A stretch of 64,000 nucleotides of DNA, from positions 1,860,001-1,924,000 of the forward strand of contig JACAXG010000054.1 in NCBI GenBank assembly GCA_018881555.1, written 5' to 3'. The translations under genes were made by a program, and so were the position numbers. This DNA is from Amblyornis subalaris. Its lineage: Eukaryota > Chordata > Aves > Passeriformes > Ptilonorhynchidae. Every line of letters starts with the position of its first letter. Within the stretch, counting starts at the first letter, position 1. Below are positions 1-14,662 of the stretch, piece after piece. A model generated the notes under the pieces. The model was given only the letters and a program-made list of their open reading frames with translations, was not told the DNA's origin and made no database searches.

Positions 1-3000
1 GAAAATTTATTCTATAAACTCAGGTTCTCAAATTTCCATCCCTTGTTTTGGAAGCAAAGCTCTCTTCATTATAATTCTGCTCCTACTGCACCTACACAGA
101 AGATTTTTCTAATAGGTTACTGTTGCCTCTGGGCAAATAAAACATAATCTACCAGCTCAAAAGAGCTCAAAAGAAGCATAAGCCCATCAATTGGAAATGG
201 AGAAGCATGCAGAGTACAGAAGCACTTGGGTTCCATAACGATGAGATATTAATCAAAAACGGTGATTTGATAATTTTCTGATTGCAACAAGTGAATTTGT
301 TGTAGAAACTGACTTAATGTGACATAGCTATAGGCAGTTTGAATTTTACTGTATAACATAAACGATTTAGATGCATCAGGCTGAAAGTTTTCCCTGCAGC
401 AAAAATCTTCCACTTAGCTAAATTAATCTGAAGATTTGTATGGAGAGAACAATCTTGTCTTGATAAGAATAAAGATATATATTATTCTCTAGACCTGTCT
501 GGTCAATTTTACTGTTTATCATTACAAAGGGGAAGTTACTTACCTTGTATTTCTGAGCCTTTTCAGACTCTCATAATTGGTTCTTAGTCTCAAGGTACAA
601 GACTAATGGAACTTCCCCTACCTTCTTAACTATTTTTAGGATCCTTAATGGCAATGGCAGCAGATAGGCGTGATTTCTGTACCCTACTGCTGGTCACACT
701 CTTCCAAGCAGCTTCCAAAACATCCCTAAACAGGGGAAGGCTGTTCACAGCAACAAACAGTTGAAATACTGATGCCTCAAACAGAGATGAGTAACTGTGA
801 AGACAGATACTACTACTGGAAATGGGTTCAGCTTGGTGAGATGGAAGAAAATCTTGCAAGACAATACCTTTAGTATTTGATTTACAAATTAGTTTTATAT
901 CTTCAATAATGTTATGTGCCCACATTCTTAAACCTAGAAAGAGCAAATTTCCAGTGTATGCCTCAGAAGGCCACAGATATCAAGAAGTTAAGATGTACTT
1001 ATATTTCATCACCACTTAGGCCCACTGAAATTTATAAAATGCCAGCTTGCAAGATGTTTTATAAAAATATACAAATGTCAAAAATTTGTCTAAATCAAGA
1101 GGCCTTAAAATAAAATAATTTTGCCAGGACTTATGGAAATACGTATGTGTGACTTTGAAATATTGTAAGAAGGATATAGTACGAGGTCTAAAAACTGAGA
1201 CTTTCTTCAGCCATGCTAACAAAAAGCAGTCTATGCCTAGTGCAAAGGTTCAGATTAAGTAACTGAGAATCCTGCTTAATAGTTAGCATCAGCTGAAGAA
1301 CTGCAGGGCTACAAAACAGAACACAAATGGTTGAGTGGTAAGTATTAGAAAGGAAGATAGGAGGACTTCTAGAGGCATGGTAGGCACAGAGAGAGTGGAG
1401 TGATCAANGCCATAAGAAAACCTTATTTGTAAAGAACTCTTTTTCAGACACTGTCAAGACTACAGCAGACAAATCTGAAAGCTGGGATTGAAGCTCCAGT
1501 GTAGCAAATAAACATCAAGGAACTAATCACATTTCATACCTGCTCCCATTGCCTTTAAGGACTGACCAATCTTTAGAGCTTAAGGGTGTTTCTCCCTGTC
1601 TCATTCCAGGTAGATGAACCTCCATAGCAAGAATATTTTGCAGCTGATAGTCAATCAGCATTTAACATTTACTATACATTATCTATAACACCTACACAAT
1701 GCTTAAGTGCTTCTCAACCACACAAAGGCACAATTAATTACTCTGCTCTTTGTCTAAATCATATTAAAGAGTTAGGTATGGACTCTGTAAAGTTAAAATC
1801 CACTAGATAAACCTATTTGAGATACAGAACATGAAATACTGACATTATATTGATAATTCACATGCTGAAAACTGAAGAGAAAAGCACTGAAGTCCTTGTG
1901 AAGGGAAGGTAGGTTAGTGTCAACGTAGCTTTANGTTGTCAGACTAGGAATGTTTTCAACTACTGAACTGTAGCAAAGTAAGATTGCAGAAAAAAACCCA
2001 CGTGTCTTTCCTCTTAAATGTAAAAGGTGTGGATGTATATACTCATTAATGCCCAAATAAATAAAAAGGATTTAAGTATTAATAACAAGCATTGTTTTTC
2101 CAATAATTTTCCTTTTTTAAACAATATGTACATCTTAGCTCTGCTTTTTTCAACTGGTATTAGAAATGTTGTATCTGGTAGTGAGAACAACTCGTCGATT
2201 CAGACTCTCTCAAAACTAGGTACCCAAGTTCTAGCCTATGAGCTAGATTTCTGAGCTGTAGGAGAGCCACTTAGTGCTTGCATCATTTTTTTAATGAAGA
2301 ACAAATAAGAGCAGGAGTTCTTATACAACTTTTCCCTGCACATTGTAAACAATTTAGAAAATTGAGCACAATCTGACGTATTTTTTCCAGTAAAACATTC
2401 TCTGAATATTACCATTATCAAGTTAGCTTTATAAATGTGTTATATCCTGAAATNATTACTTCTATCAGGTTTCTGTTGTAATACAGAACGCGAAGAAATA
2501 AACAGATCACATTTCCAAAATGGTTAAAGAAACACTCTTCAAGGCAATACCATATATAATCAGTGAAAAAAATACTGATAGTGGGTTAAAAAACCCCAAC
2601 ACACAAAAGGTCTTCAAAGACAAGTTATATAACCTGTCACCATAAACGTCACCGTCATCATCATACAGGAGTCAGCAAAATTAGTTAGGGATATGGAAAA
2701 AAAAAAGACAGTACCCAAAAGAGTTTTGACCTCAAACACAATCCAGAATACAAATAAAAATCAATCTCAAACTCATGAACATTTCTGATTCACTCCATTA
2801 TGAATTGGTTATTCTCAGAATGTCTATGCAAATGAAAATAACATGTGTTAAAAATAGGGTTGAGAATGGTATAAAACTAAACAGTGAACTACAAAAAATA
2901 TAGCTCCAATCTATTTTCTAGTGATTTACCTCTTCGTCTGGATGGCAAGTGACCCATACTTACAGTTAAAAAAAGCACACAAAAGTTCCTTGGGTAAATG

Positions 3001-3296
3001 ATACTACCTGTATACTTAGACATACAGCCTGTGTGATGCTTTTCCAATAAATCATCCATAAAAGGACAAAAAAAATTTTAAAAAATTAACACTATTAAGA
3101 TAAAGCCAGTGCTAGGCCAATGACTACTATGAGCAGGGCCTACTATAGACCAGAATGGGGCTCCCTGGGGATTGTGAAGCTTCAGAGAAAAGGCAAATAA
3201 ACAAATAAATAAATAAATCCTGAATGATCAAAATATTAACTTAAAAAACTCAAGCAAATGGCTACATACGTAATCTGATTTCACCAGCATACTTAC
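1..3296 (-). other. ZDHHC14: ZDHHC14 intron downstream of the DHHC exon (partial)
   Basis: Non-coding sequence after the donor GTAAGT at 3296-3291. It is AT-rich and I found no exon encoding the expected continuation (a GFLNALKDSPA-like segment and TM4), so the intron continues beyond position 1. A short AAAT microsatellite lies at 3194-3218. I recognise no transposon here. The 60-106-codon open frames in this stretch match nothing I know and are taken as chance. Confidence 0.8.
3194..3218. repeat. (AAAT)n microsatellite
   Basis: A run of AAAC/AAAT tetranucleotides, about six units, about 75 bp from the splice donor of the DHHC exon. The first units include an AAAC variant and the last four are pure AAAT. 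Confidence 0.85.
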
Positions 3297-3434
3297 GAAG
3301 GATGACGTGGGTGATAACGAATGCAAATATAAAGACTGTCAGAAAGGACAGAGATAAAATAAACATATAAAAAAATCTGTAGTTTCTTTTCCCCACACAG
3401 TTGCCTACCCAGGGACAGTGGTGATCAAACCGTT
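3297..3434 (-). CDS. ZDHHC14: ZDHHC14 internal coding exon: DHHC catalytic motif and TM3
   Basis: The last exon in the window contains the catalytic motif of the enzyme. Completing the split Glu codon gives [19 protein letters not shown], followed by the hydrophobic TM3 run [15 protein letters not shown] and [11 protein letters not shown]. In the family, the Cys of Asp-His-His-Cys forms the acyl-enzyme intermediate, and all four residues are intact here. The later [11 protein letters not shown] is also a conserved family block. The acceptor is TTTCAG (rc of 3435-3440), preceded by a pyrimidine-rich tract, phase 1. The donor is C|GTAAGT at 3296-3291, leaving one base of a split codon (probably Arg). 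The exon is 138 nt and ends just after TM3, so the continuation with TM4 and the C-terminal tail lies outside the window. I found no sign of it in 1-3296. Confidence 0.95.
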
Positions 3435-5678
3435 CTGAAATGAGAGGCAGAAGAAAAAAAAATGGAAAACAATTAATAAAATGCTGTTTATTTGAAAAAA
3501 TGCTCTCTGAATACTACATTAAAACTTATGACTCAACTGGCATTTGCAAAGTAGCCACAGAGAAGTTCTTATTTAGAAACGAACAAAAAACAGAAAAGAA
3601 AAAAAAGAGTACTTTAATGAAACCTTACAGTTTNTAAAGAAATCAAAGCATGGCTGAGGTGAGTTCCTGTTAAACTAACAGCCTTATGTGATAAATTGTG
3701 CAGTCAGACCAGTAAGCACGTATTTATCCATTGTCACATGGAGCATTAGCAACTCAGTTGTATTTGACTTTTTCTAAGTAAGTTTCTTTCGTCTTTCAGT
3801 GCAACTTCTACTCCAAATTGGAGTTTCTGAGGTTCTTTCCTTTACATCTGTCATGATCACACCTCTGACTTTTATCTATTATCATATCATCCATCCATTA
3901 TGGAACATGAAACATTTACACCTTCCCACTTCTTTTATTGCTTCACTCAAGATATTCTTCATTCTAGACCACCTATTCTTCCCCTTGGAGCTGACACTGT
4001 CATACAAAATCCTTAAAGATAGCAAAATTCACATTGAACATTTTTCAAATGTTAAAATTTAAACACATGGAATAAAAATCGGTAGATGTAACCTGGATGC
4101 TCTGTTACCCTTTGCACTATAGGCTCCATCTCCTTTTCACTAAGCCAAACCCTTTCCCTTTATCTCCCTGAGAGAACTTGTTCATGAGACAGGAAAAGGC
4201 NGGGGTGGATCAGAAACAAGTGTCCCCAACATGGGGGAAATGCCTCAGTGATGGAAAGCAGCAGAGGGAACAGTTTGCTCTGCTTCTCCCCAGGCAGCGT
4301 GGATCCACCCTCCGTGTCCCAGTATGCCGGGTAATGGAAACAGAGCTATTGCCAGGAAACAAACTTGCATTTCCTAATGTTACTTTGGAGAGATTACACT
4401 GACAGAATTTTAAGGTTTTTTTAANCAAATCCAAGATCATAAGACAGATGCATTCATGCTGACTCTTTCTTTCACTCTCTGATCCTTGTCCAAATCCTGG
4501 TTTGTTTTCTGTGACTTTTATGTATCCACTGACGTACTATCAAACTATTTGCAATTCCACAGGAAAGGCGAGCTATAAATTTGAAGTCCCTTAAGCCCTG
4601 TGTTAAAAAGGCACATCTGACCAAGTACACCAGTTTATTTTAGCTCTGGATTTATGTTAAAGACCTACATTAGAGGTTTTCCTTGAAGGATGTGTTTAGT
4701 ATTATCTTCATTAAAAAAAAGTCAAAGCAACACGCACAACAGATTTCTGAGTTCACCAGACTTTCAGGTTTTTTTTTTAAATGGTTTTGCATGACAGCTG
4801 TTTGGACCACATGTTTCTGCCATAAATCCATCTCAAATTTCAACGGGGCTATTCAAGGTGAAGTTACTGAACTTTCTTAGGATCAGGCTTCAAACTACTT
4901 TGAATGAGTACTGCTAAGAATACCAAGAACTAAACACTGGGTAGGTGATGCTACCTTTCCTCAGTGCTCTACAGTTGTATTCCCAAAATAAACTGACATT
5001 GCTTTTGAACAGTGCTGTTGCAGACAGGTAAAACCTTGCAAAATGAAGGCCTTGCTACCCTTGTAAAATCATGGTTCACTTCTGTTACTTCGGCTAAGTA
5101 AAAAGGCCTCTGGGAATGAGCTCAGCTAACTTAGAAGTAGAGAAAACAAGTTACATAACTTTTGCATGATCACCTCGTGGCTTATGGTGACTGGTTGAAT
5201 TATTGTTTGCTGTGTTTCAATGGTATGTATTCTGATAATGGCTAACTGCTTAAAAAGGCTTGTTTTTTTTGTAATAAAGAGCTCTCCTTTGCACCTGCCT
5301 GGGAACTCTGTATCGCTCTATAGACACACAGTGCTTGTCTTTAAATCTGTGCTTCTGAATGAGTCCTCATATTCTGATAAACACTTCATTTAAATTCATT
5401 CATACATACAACACATAAGCAAACAACAACACAAAGAAACACAGCTACAGAGCCANTTTAAAGAGCGTAATCCTAGGGTACTTTTGTACTCTATTGCTAA
5501 AAAAACACATNACACGTCTTGGAAGATGAATTCTGTATATACAGATTAATTCTCTTCTATGCTGACACAGCAGACAACAAATTATATTGACATAAAGCTC
5601 AGTACCNAGCCATGAAATGACATTTAGATATATGCAGACATCTATTTGATGGGCTCAAATAAATGCAGACAAACAAAA

Positions 5679-5738
5679 GCACACACATACACACAACCCC
5701 TCTATCTATAAACACACATTCCTATACGTACACACACT
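5679..5738. repeat. CA-rich imperfect microsatellite
   Basis: Alternating purine/pyrimidine ACAC runs, interrupted by CCCCTCTATCTATAA and similar. It looks like a decayed (CA)n tract. Confidence 0.7.
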
Positions 5739-7863
5739 CCTTACTAAAGACTTGGTGTTTTTAACCTACCTGTCAGTCCTCTTCAATTTCCATCTTCAAA
5801 CTTTCCTGATGAACTGAAAGGCTNTGCTTTCTCAATGAATACCTTACTAATCATTGTGAAGCTAAGTAACTACCTAAAATGTTTATGAAGGAGAAATGGA
5901 CCAAAAAGGCTGGATATGAAAAACACTACCACAGTGTTAACTTGGAATCAACTCTAATGAAAAAAGAGATATATTAAAAGGTTTACATGAATCTTAGGAT
6001 AAATAAATTTGGCCTCATTTTCCTCAGTCATAAAATAGAAAGGCATGTGACACAAGCCACAAAACAGTATATTAAAAAGCAAGACATTATTCTACTCAGC
6101 AGAACACAAATATGTAAATGCAATTTAAAGATAACAGCCTTACATCTTGTGAGCTGCTCTGCTTAGTTATTAGTGCAGGAGAAAACTGCCAATCCTGGCA
6201 AAATGAAGAGACAAATGCTAAGCAGAAACTTCTAATGCTGTTAAGAAATATAAAACCTATTAAATATGGCGCTGTTTCTTCTTCCTTAGAANAAGACATG
6301 ACTTAAAAAGTATTAATGAAGAAGTAACACAGTCTTAAGGTTCACCTCCAGCATTCCAGATGCCTGGCAACTACACAACCAATAATTTTGTAAAGGAAGC
6401 TCTATCTGACATCTCTACTTGACTTGGTCAATGCTGGCAGCAAAATTAAGATTTAACTTCACTAAAAAATGAAAAACTGCTGATGCTGAGGAAAACNGGA
6501 ATTCCAGCCCTTGCAAACTTAAAATGCAGAGCAAATAGAAATGCAACTTCTTATTATGAAGAACAGACTGTTTAGAGGTGACAATTGCAGTTCTGGATAG
6601 TTAACNTACTACTGTATTCAAACAAACATTTGTGACAAGGTTAATGTAAAAATATTTGAGGCAAATGCAGAGAACTACAACACTGTAATATAAACTCTTG
6701 TTAATAAAAGTGCATTAGAACTCTCAATGAGGGGAAGAAGAAAGCTGAAGCATCCCATGGATAGAAACATTGTNATATATCATCCTCCTACACTCAAGTT
6801 TAAGCAAAAGCAGCAAGATATTTCCCTTCTCAATGTTATAGCTGTATCTTGTATCTACCTAATGAAGAACTACTGCTAAAACAGATGGCCCAGTTTCTAC
6901 CCTTTCAGCAGTCCTCTGAACAGTCTTTTGCCTGTGTGTTTACAGCTCTCCAGTCTTGGGCCAAGCCTGGTGNTCATTTTACCCTGCAGGGAGTAGGCTG
7001 ACAGAGCCAGATGAACTTAGAACTACGGCTTTCTTTTGCCTATCTCCTCAGATCACCTCATCACAATATCAGACAAACACCAAAGCTGGCCCAAGTGAAG
7101 CACCGAGAACACACTGCCAGAGAAGGGATGAAATAACACTTTCAGAAGCAGCTAAGTGTTAATTCAGCCTAGGTGTGACACCAACGTTATCACAGGTTAA
7201 CACATATCACAACTGCAGAAGAAATCCAGTTTTGATCAATTTTTCAGGATCTGAGAACAAAAGCCGAAGCAAACAAAAAAAGACTGAAAAAATGTGTGAA
7301 GAGTTTATAAGGCAAANTATCAATGAAAAGAGGAGATGAGTAAATGGAGACTAAAAATGCTGCTCTGAAAATCACAGAAAACCAAAGAGGTAAGAAACTT
7401 CAAGAGCTGTCAGTAAACCTGTAACAACGGCTACTTCATTAGTCTTTCCCAAGTGATCAGCATCTTTGAATTTTGATAATAACTTCTGAGGATAGTCAGC
7501 AGCCCCATAATCAAATCCAAAGGATGAGGCTTCACAATATAACTGAGCNGATCTAAAAGCTTAGTAGCAGTGAAAGAAAGAGATGGTCACATGCTGCCTT
7601 TCCTTCCACTTCATCCCACTTCCTTCCTTCATTGTGTAAGCTGATGATGAGTCAGGTCAGTGCCCTGAACTGGCAGGAAAGAAAAAAAGGAATTATTTTG
7701 CTCATTGCTCAGTGAGGAAAACTGACTTACCAATGGCTGTGTGTTACAAAGGGCTGTGTGAACAGGCACAAAGAAGAGAATCACGAAATAGGGAAAAAAA
7801 TCAAAATAAAGATGAGGATGACACTCAAATCCCTTTGGAAGCAGCAAGCTGTCAGCATGACTC

Positions 7864-7911
7864 AGTGGTCTCATTAACACTCACCTAAGTGGTCTGATTA
7901 ACACTCATCTA
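7864..7911. repeat. 24-bp tandem duplication, two copies
   Basis: Two adjacent 24-bp units (7864-7887 and 7888-7911) differ at only two positions. Each begins AGTGGTCT and contains ATTAACACTCA. It looks like a small local duplication, with no coding meaning in this intron. Confidence 0.85.
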
Positions 7912-10909
7912 ATAACCTATGCTAACTGGATGGCAGAAAAACACATTACCTCATACTTTAGACATTTCGCATTTTTTACCTTCCCTGAAACATTTACATT
8001 TAAAACTTCCTTAAGAAACCTTAACTGCTGTATGTCTCAGATAAAAACAAAACTGAGAACATTTCCCATTTTATTAAGCAACAGTCTTATACATGGGAGT
8101 GTTTCCTTCAGAAGCCACACCAAAGCACATGCTGCTCAGAACCAAAGAGTCAAATCTCTACTTTTCCACAGCACAGCATATAGACTCTTAAATACTTCAA
8201 TGTTCTGCTTCCATTTTTCAATCACTACGCTCCAGGAAACCATGCACAAAATGACCCAATTTCCTTCCTTCCTTTTTCAAAACATTTAATGAAAGCCTTA
8301 TAATCTACAAGGAATACAAAAGCATTTTCAAATGGAACATTTGTAGGCCAACTTGGCCCTTCGTTGCAGTATTTATGAACTGGTTCCTTTTTCCTTTGCA
8401 CAACTAGATCACTGCACACCAGCATACATTTTCTAAAGCTTAATGTGAAGGCAAGTCTCAAAGACAAGAACTCGGCAGGTGCAAAAATATCTAGGTCACA
8501 TTACTAGGAGATTCCAGTGAGCGCAATTTAGAATTCACTTGGTAATTTTTCCATCCCACGCAAGTAAAGCACTGTAGGGCAAATGAACAAACCTAAGGTA
8601 TTCACTGTTACCATCTTTATTTAAAACATGCAAACATGCATCCAATGACTGGAAAGAGTAAAGAGCCCACTATTCAAATCCTGTGTCAGTCAAAAAGTCA
8701 CATTACAGCTCAACCAATTGGACCAGGATAACTCAAAATTACTTTTGATAGTAGCAGTAGTACAACACAGGACTACAATGTCCACTGTCGAGGATTCACA
8801 ATGAGTAATTATGTAGAGATACTGACACATNTGCACGTATTTATAATGATTACAATAAAAGCTTTTTGAAGGACTGTGATATCATGACATGACCACATCT
8901 ATTCAGNCTTCTTGACTTTTTGTATGACAAATAGTACTTTCAGAAGTTGATTGCTCTGGAAATGTTTAAGAAAACAAACAAGGTTTTTAGAAGTCCATTT
9001 AAGAAATGCATTTTATTACAAAGAGTATTTCTTTTCTTCTGAGATGCAGCAGTCCAATCCCAACTGCCGAAATTAACGTACGCACANAAGCAAATACAAC
9101 CATTGCATTAAGTCCTTTACAGTCAGTTCAAAATATCTGATAATTTAACATAGCATAAAAAATTTGTATCCAATATTCACAGCATATTCATAAAAACAAT
9201 CCTTAGCTCAGATGTTCAGTTTCACTGACTGAAATTGTCACTCCTAAGAAAATTATTTATTTAATCACATTAAAAAAACCCACCCTCACTGATGGGATGT
9301 GCCATCAACTGGCAACAGCAATCAAATACTTTGATCAATTTAACTTACGTGCCATTCACCTGTCTGACAGTTGTACCCCTGACAATGCCTTTGCTGTTAC
9401 TTTTGTGGAATGAAATCTGAGTAGAAATTTGTATGAAAAAAACAGTGAATAACAAAAGACCAATTGCAAATTACATTTATATGCATGCTGATGCTATTTT
9501 AGAACATCTTTTATGGACAATGCACAATGGAGCCTTTAAATCATTGAGCTTCAGTACTTTAGTACACTGATTCCAAACCAAAATACCCCATGAAAACCAA
9601 ACAGAAAGAAAGAGCCTTCTAACCTCCAATTTACATTTGGGAAATACTCACCAACAGTTTACTCCAAATTACATTCTGGACACTAATCTCTACAAAGTGA
9701 TGTAAACTGAAACAGCAATGTAACACTGGGAAAGATGGCCTTTATTAATGAAATAAATTAATAATGTGCATGGATATCTACAACAAAAAGACAATCAGAA
9801 ATACAAACACAGGGCTACTTAACATATATTTCACTTTCATGATCGTTTAAACTGTTCCAAACAGCTAAGATGTTTGGGTGGGTTTTTAAGAAAATAAGTT
9901 GCAATGTCAACTTTTTGCATGCTAATCAACTTCAATAGTGGCAGACTATTGCTATGCACAAAAAGAAAATAAACATGCTTAATTTTCAAAATAAAAATAG
10001 CGATTGATTTATTAGGAAAACATCCAGCCATTGCCCTAGGATAGCTCATAGTAATTAAACTGTATTGTCACATAGATCACTTCATTGCACCCTCCAATAA
10101 TAAATGTTGACTAATTCAAAAACTCCTTTGACTGCATGTGCATTAATGGTGACATTTTCAAAGGCANCAGCGACAGTTTAGAATGGCTGCTCTTTGAGAG
10201 GTACAAAGAGGGCACAGTGAAGGACCTCGCTGCTTAACAATCTCTCTTTACATACCCATTCGAGTACATACACTCTTGGCATACCCAGACAAGTGCCCAA
10301 CACACACCCAACTGTGGAGGAAGAGATTTTAAACCCCTATATTTGTCCCCTAGAGGAAGCATAGTATCCTTATCAAGTAGCAGCATCCACAAAGCTTATG
10401 GATCTGTTTCTCTCTTTTCTACAGGAAAGCACACTTTTTTGCACACTTCTGGTGCTGTCTTTCACTGGAATTTGAGTTTTTTAACCATTTTGCAAATTGT
10501 TATTGCATCAAGTAAATATTTGTTTATTTTCTTAGGTTCCTAGTTTTTTTTAACTGGTAGTTTCTCTCTCTAATTTTTACTCTGACACCTGAGGTTTACA
10601 GCATCATTTACACAGTCAGATGTTCCGATCACCTCTGCATTTTTTCATATGCAGACCAATGGATAAGCCACAACTTCTCTCTGAAGTAACTTAAAATACT
10701 ATTTTCTTTTTTAAAGAGACTTTCTGACATATTTTGCAGTGCTTTGGCTTAAGACTTAAAAACCCTAACACACGTGCTGTGCTCCCTGAATCGCCAAAGT
10801 GCACCTAATTATACAAATGGCACAATCATAAATAATATATCACTTCTGTAAGTGCTGGCGTGTACTCCATTTGGCAGCTTCCTGTTCTGCCTTTTTGGGG
10901 CACCCAAAC

Positions 10910-10951
10910 AAAAAGAGTCAAAGCCACAAAGAGTCAAAGCCAAAAAGAGTC
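10910..10951. repeat. 16-bp tandem repeat, about 2.6 copies
   Basis: Units at 10910-10925 and 10926-10941, then a partial unit at 10942-10951, share the core AAAGAGTCAAAGCC. The second unit has one substitution (AC for AA at its start). Confidence 0.85.
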
Positions 10952-13900
10952 TCACCTGTAAAAACTGGGAAAAATACATAAGAAAGAAAAATGAAAAAAA
11001 AAGCCAGTCATAGCAGCCAACTTTGTGTTTTTAACTATTCAGCAAATGAGTAATTTCAAGAGAACNGGAGCTAAGGTTTAACAGGTTCAAAATGAAGTGA
11101 AAATTGTACTCTCTTCACTGCAGGAAANGTAAGGAAAGAAATAAGCAAAGGTTATGAAAAGGGATTGAAGGCAAGAAGGGAAATAATAAGGTAATGAAGA
11201 AAGAGTGTCACAGAATAGCATTAAACCCAAGCAAACTGAAGTCCTGACATCAAGTAAATACACCTTGATTATAAAAGACCACAAAGTCCTGAGAAAATTA
11301 CTCTCAGACACATTGTCTGTGTTATAAAAGCCAAACTGTTACAATGCCACCTCTCAGCCTGCTTTTGAAGTAGTTTGTGTTCTTCAGGCTGGAAGATGGT
11401 GGTATCTGGAGTAACTACCAGAACACACCGGTAATTCTGGCTCTGTCTTACATTGTCTGTGTTATGTTATGTGTGCTTTAGCAATTATTTCCCCATATTG
11501 TTCAGATATAGCCACCTGCTTCTTGTTCAGCTTTTATGATAGAAATCAAATTAAACAAAACAAAAATTATTTATTAAAACCAAACTAAAAACAGATATCA
11601 TGCAGTTGATGTTGCAATGACCAAAAATAAATTAAAAAGAAGCCATTTGGCCATTTCAGAAGCAAGTCCAACCACTGCCTTCTTGTTAGCATTACACAGT
11701 GCAATGAAAACCTCTTGTCAAAACACAGCAATAACCAGCTTGAGCTCAGAATTTATGTCTGCTTTGGTCACCTTTTTTTAAAGTCTTTATCTCTTGTGTT
11801 TAGATGCACGTTATTTTTAATTCATTTGTAACTCTTAAGTAACATAATGGTACACAAAACCCTTGAGGGGCTAACTTCCAACTGACATTCACAGAGTTAG
11901 TAAAGAAAGCAAATCAGGAATACACCCAAGGTGTATGCTTCAGGGAACACTTGCTCAACCAAATTTTTTAAGGTATTACATAAATGCAACAAACCACATT
12001 TGTATGAAAATACAGATTTTTCTGGATACTATTAGGAAAATACTGTAGAGCTAAAGGAGTTTTAAGTATTACCATGGGTAGAACTTAAATTAGCTCTTTT
12101 TTTTATTTTAAGCTATTTCTTGTTATTTTTATCTATAAATACCATATAGACATTTACCAAAAAATAGTGATGAAACAAAAATCAAACAAGATCAAGTAAC
12201 AGATATGCTTACTAAACAACTAGAAAGTTAGGATTAATTCAAAAGAGGTAAAAAACAAAATAAGTTTTTGTATGTACTTACATATTTAAAATGCTGCAAT
12301 AGATTCCTTACAGAATAAAAAACATTAATAGAAAACACAGAATGAAAGAATCTCTCTTTCACACTGCATTCATCTGCCAAGCATCATAACCTTCAGGTAA
12401 AAGAAGCATACTGTTTTTTCTGAGCAGTGAGTGCTGGTTTAAAGACACACTCCATTCCTATACCACACAGTCTCTGTAGCTGGTCTGTAACTATGCAGCA
12501 AAATCTTTGGAAACTATGTGGTAAAAAGGAATGCATGGGCATGGTAGTGAACTGCTTAAATATCAAGTATTATGTTTAAATAGCACAAGTTACTTAAATA
12601 TCCATATGCGTTTGAAGTAGGACTCCTTGTGCATAGGTTTAGTTACATCAGCAAGGAACTAACAAATGATAGTGGCACAAGAACACTCATTGCTATTATA
12701 AGATTTATTCACAAACTAAAATTAAATAAAAGCATCATCATATAGACAATCCTAACGTAAGAGTGGTGGCAAACTGCAAAATACTCTGATTAAGTGTAAA
12801 CTTTTAGGTTGTTAGATTTCCACAAGTACATGAGCCATCCAATTTTCCTGACACCTATTTTTCATAGAAAATTAGTTGCAGGTACTTGTAGATTTCACTT
12901 TTTGCATTCAATACACCTGAATACTTATGACCAACACCTGTACCTAATCAGGAAACAAAACTACTATATAATGTACTCTGAAAAAGTCAGTTTATTGTAA
13001 TTCTCATTATAAACACTGAGGAGAAAAACCATGGCAAATTAATTCAATTACTGTAAAACAAATAACTCCAAATTAAAAAATGTGCAAGAGGAAATTACAA
13101 CGATCATACCTATCTTATGAGCAGAAAAGACATCTCACTTATATGAGTCATTTGCTCAGACTTTCTTCTGATAAATATTCATAATAATTCACATCTGTTG
13201 TTTCATCACAGACATAATCAGAAGACTGTATAAGTTGTTCCCCCGCCACTGCTAATTGTACGTTTCACAGAATAGGTTTTCCAGATGTGGTATGAAAAGG
13301 ACAGAGATTACAGAATAATCTACAGAAAAATCCTTCATCCCAGTGTATTAAAAGACCAAACCATTATTTTAAAATAAGCTTCAGGATGTTTGGGGCAAGT
13401 TCCTCTTACTTATGCTCTCTTGGTAGAGACAATAGCCTCTTAACTTTTATTTATGACACTGGTCAACAACTGTATTTACATATTATCAAGTTTGCTGAGC
13501 AATATCACAACACTGTAATGTTCAGGTTACGCATTTGCTAAAATATCTTTCTGAAAAATGTGTCAATTGCAATTCATAAACATCCCTACTTGTTCAATAA
13601 AAGAAAGCTCAATAGCTTTTGCAACACTTACAAAATTGTAACACATCAGAAAAAGTTATTTACTGAAGGCACCATCTACAGATACCAATCAATTCTACAG
13701 GGCCAAAAGGCTAATAAGCTTTTCACTCTGATGTAAGTGTACTCCCTAAATGAATATCATCTAAACATAAAACTCCAATTCTTCCAATGACTGCTTTATA
13801 TCTAAAAATATCACTGCTGAATGCTGCAATTACATTTCTCAGCTGGAGACATCTTTCCACATTATTTTCTTGAATACATAAGATCCAGGCTCAACAGTGT

Positions 13901-14662
13901 GCTAATCANCTGCACTAAACTCCAAATGTGATCTAATTAACTGGAAACCACTCAGATTTGATTGGTAGGGGTTTTTTGGTTTGCTTTTAAATCCAAACCT
14001 ATCTTAATCACCTTGTCTGCCCTCCACAGAAAATAGTAATGAAAAAGGACAAGATGTTCAGAGAGAAAAAAACCAACCCTATCATTATAAAATATGCTTA
14101 GGTCCTGACAACATCTACTTACTCTCAAGATAGCATATTTGCCCAGTAATTTCTTACGGATTCTGACTGTAGTATTTCTAGTCATAAAACTGCTCAAAGG
14201 TAAGAATCACCTACAGTGTGTATTTTGGTCACAGAGCAAGCCCTAACCATTTGAATCATGTCTTATGGTCAGTTACCAGTGAACTGCCCTCAATTTAGTT
14301 TGGTGAAGGAAACAATTCTGAGACTCCCCTAATGCGTGGAAAGGTCACTACACATTGTATGCAGCCCTATTTGAGTTGGGAGTGTTCTTTGCCTTTAGAG
14401 CAGGTTAGGAAAGATGTATGCATCAGAAGATATTTTTCCTTCTTAGATTAGCAACATCTGCTAGGCCAAGTCTCCTTTTCTGCCTCCTCTAAAATTCTTC
14501 ACATTTAACAGATCTTGTAGGAAAGAAAGATGAATAAAGCAAATCACCTCATCAGTAATCTTGTCACTAATTCTGATTTTTTTCTGTCTCCTATGAAAAG
14601 TATTCACAACAATATATATCAGCTACCAAATTGAACATATGCCATATCTTTTTTTTACTCAC

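Larger units (their letters stand above)
3435..14662 (-). other. ZDHHC14: ZDHHC14 intron (complete, 11,228 bp, phase 1)
   Basis: A complete intron bounded by GTGAGT at 14662-14657 and TTTCAG at 3440-3435. It is AT-rich and mostly without recognisable structure. It holds a CA-rich stretch at 5679-5738, a 24-bp tandem duplication at 7864-7911, a 16-bp tandem repeat at 10910-10951 and a spaced 16-bp direct repeat near 11310 and 11450. No other exon, RNA gene or clear transposon was seen. The open frames (up to 119 codons at 7930-8289) have no recognisable domains. Confidence 0.85.

Noticed and set aside
7930..8289. 119-codon open frame, plus strand
   Set aside because: Intronic, low-complexity composition, and no similarity I recognise.
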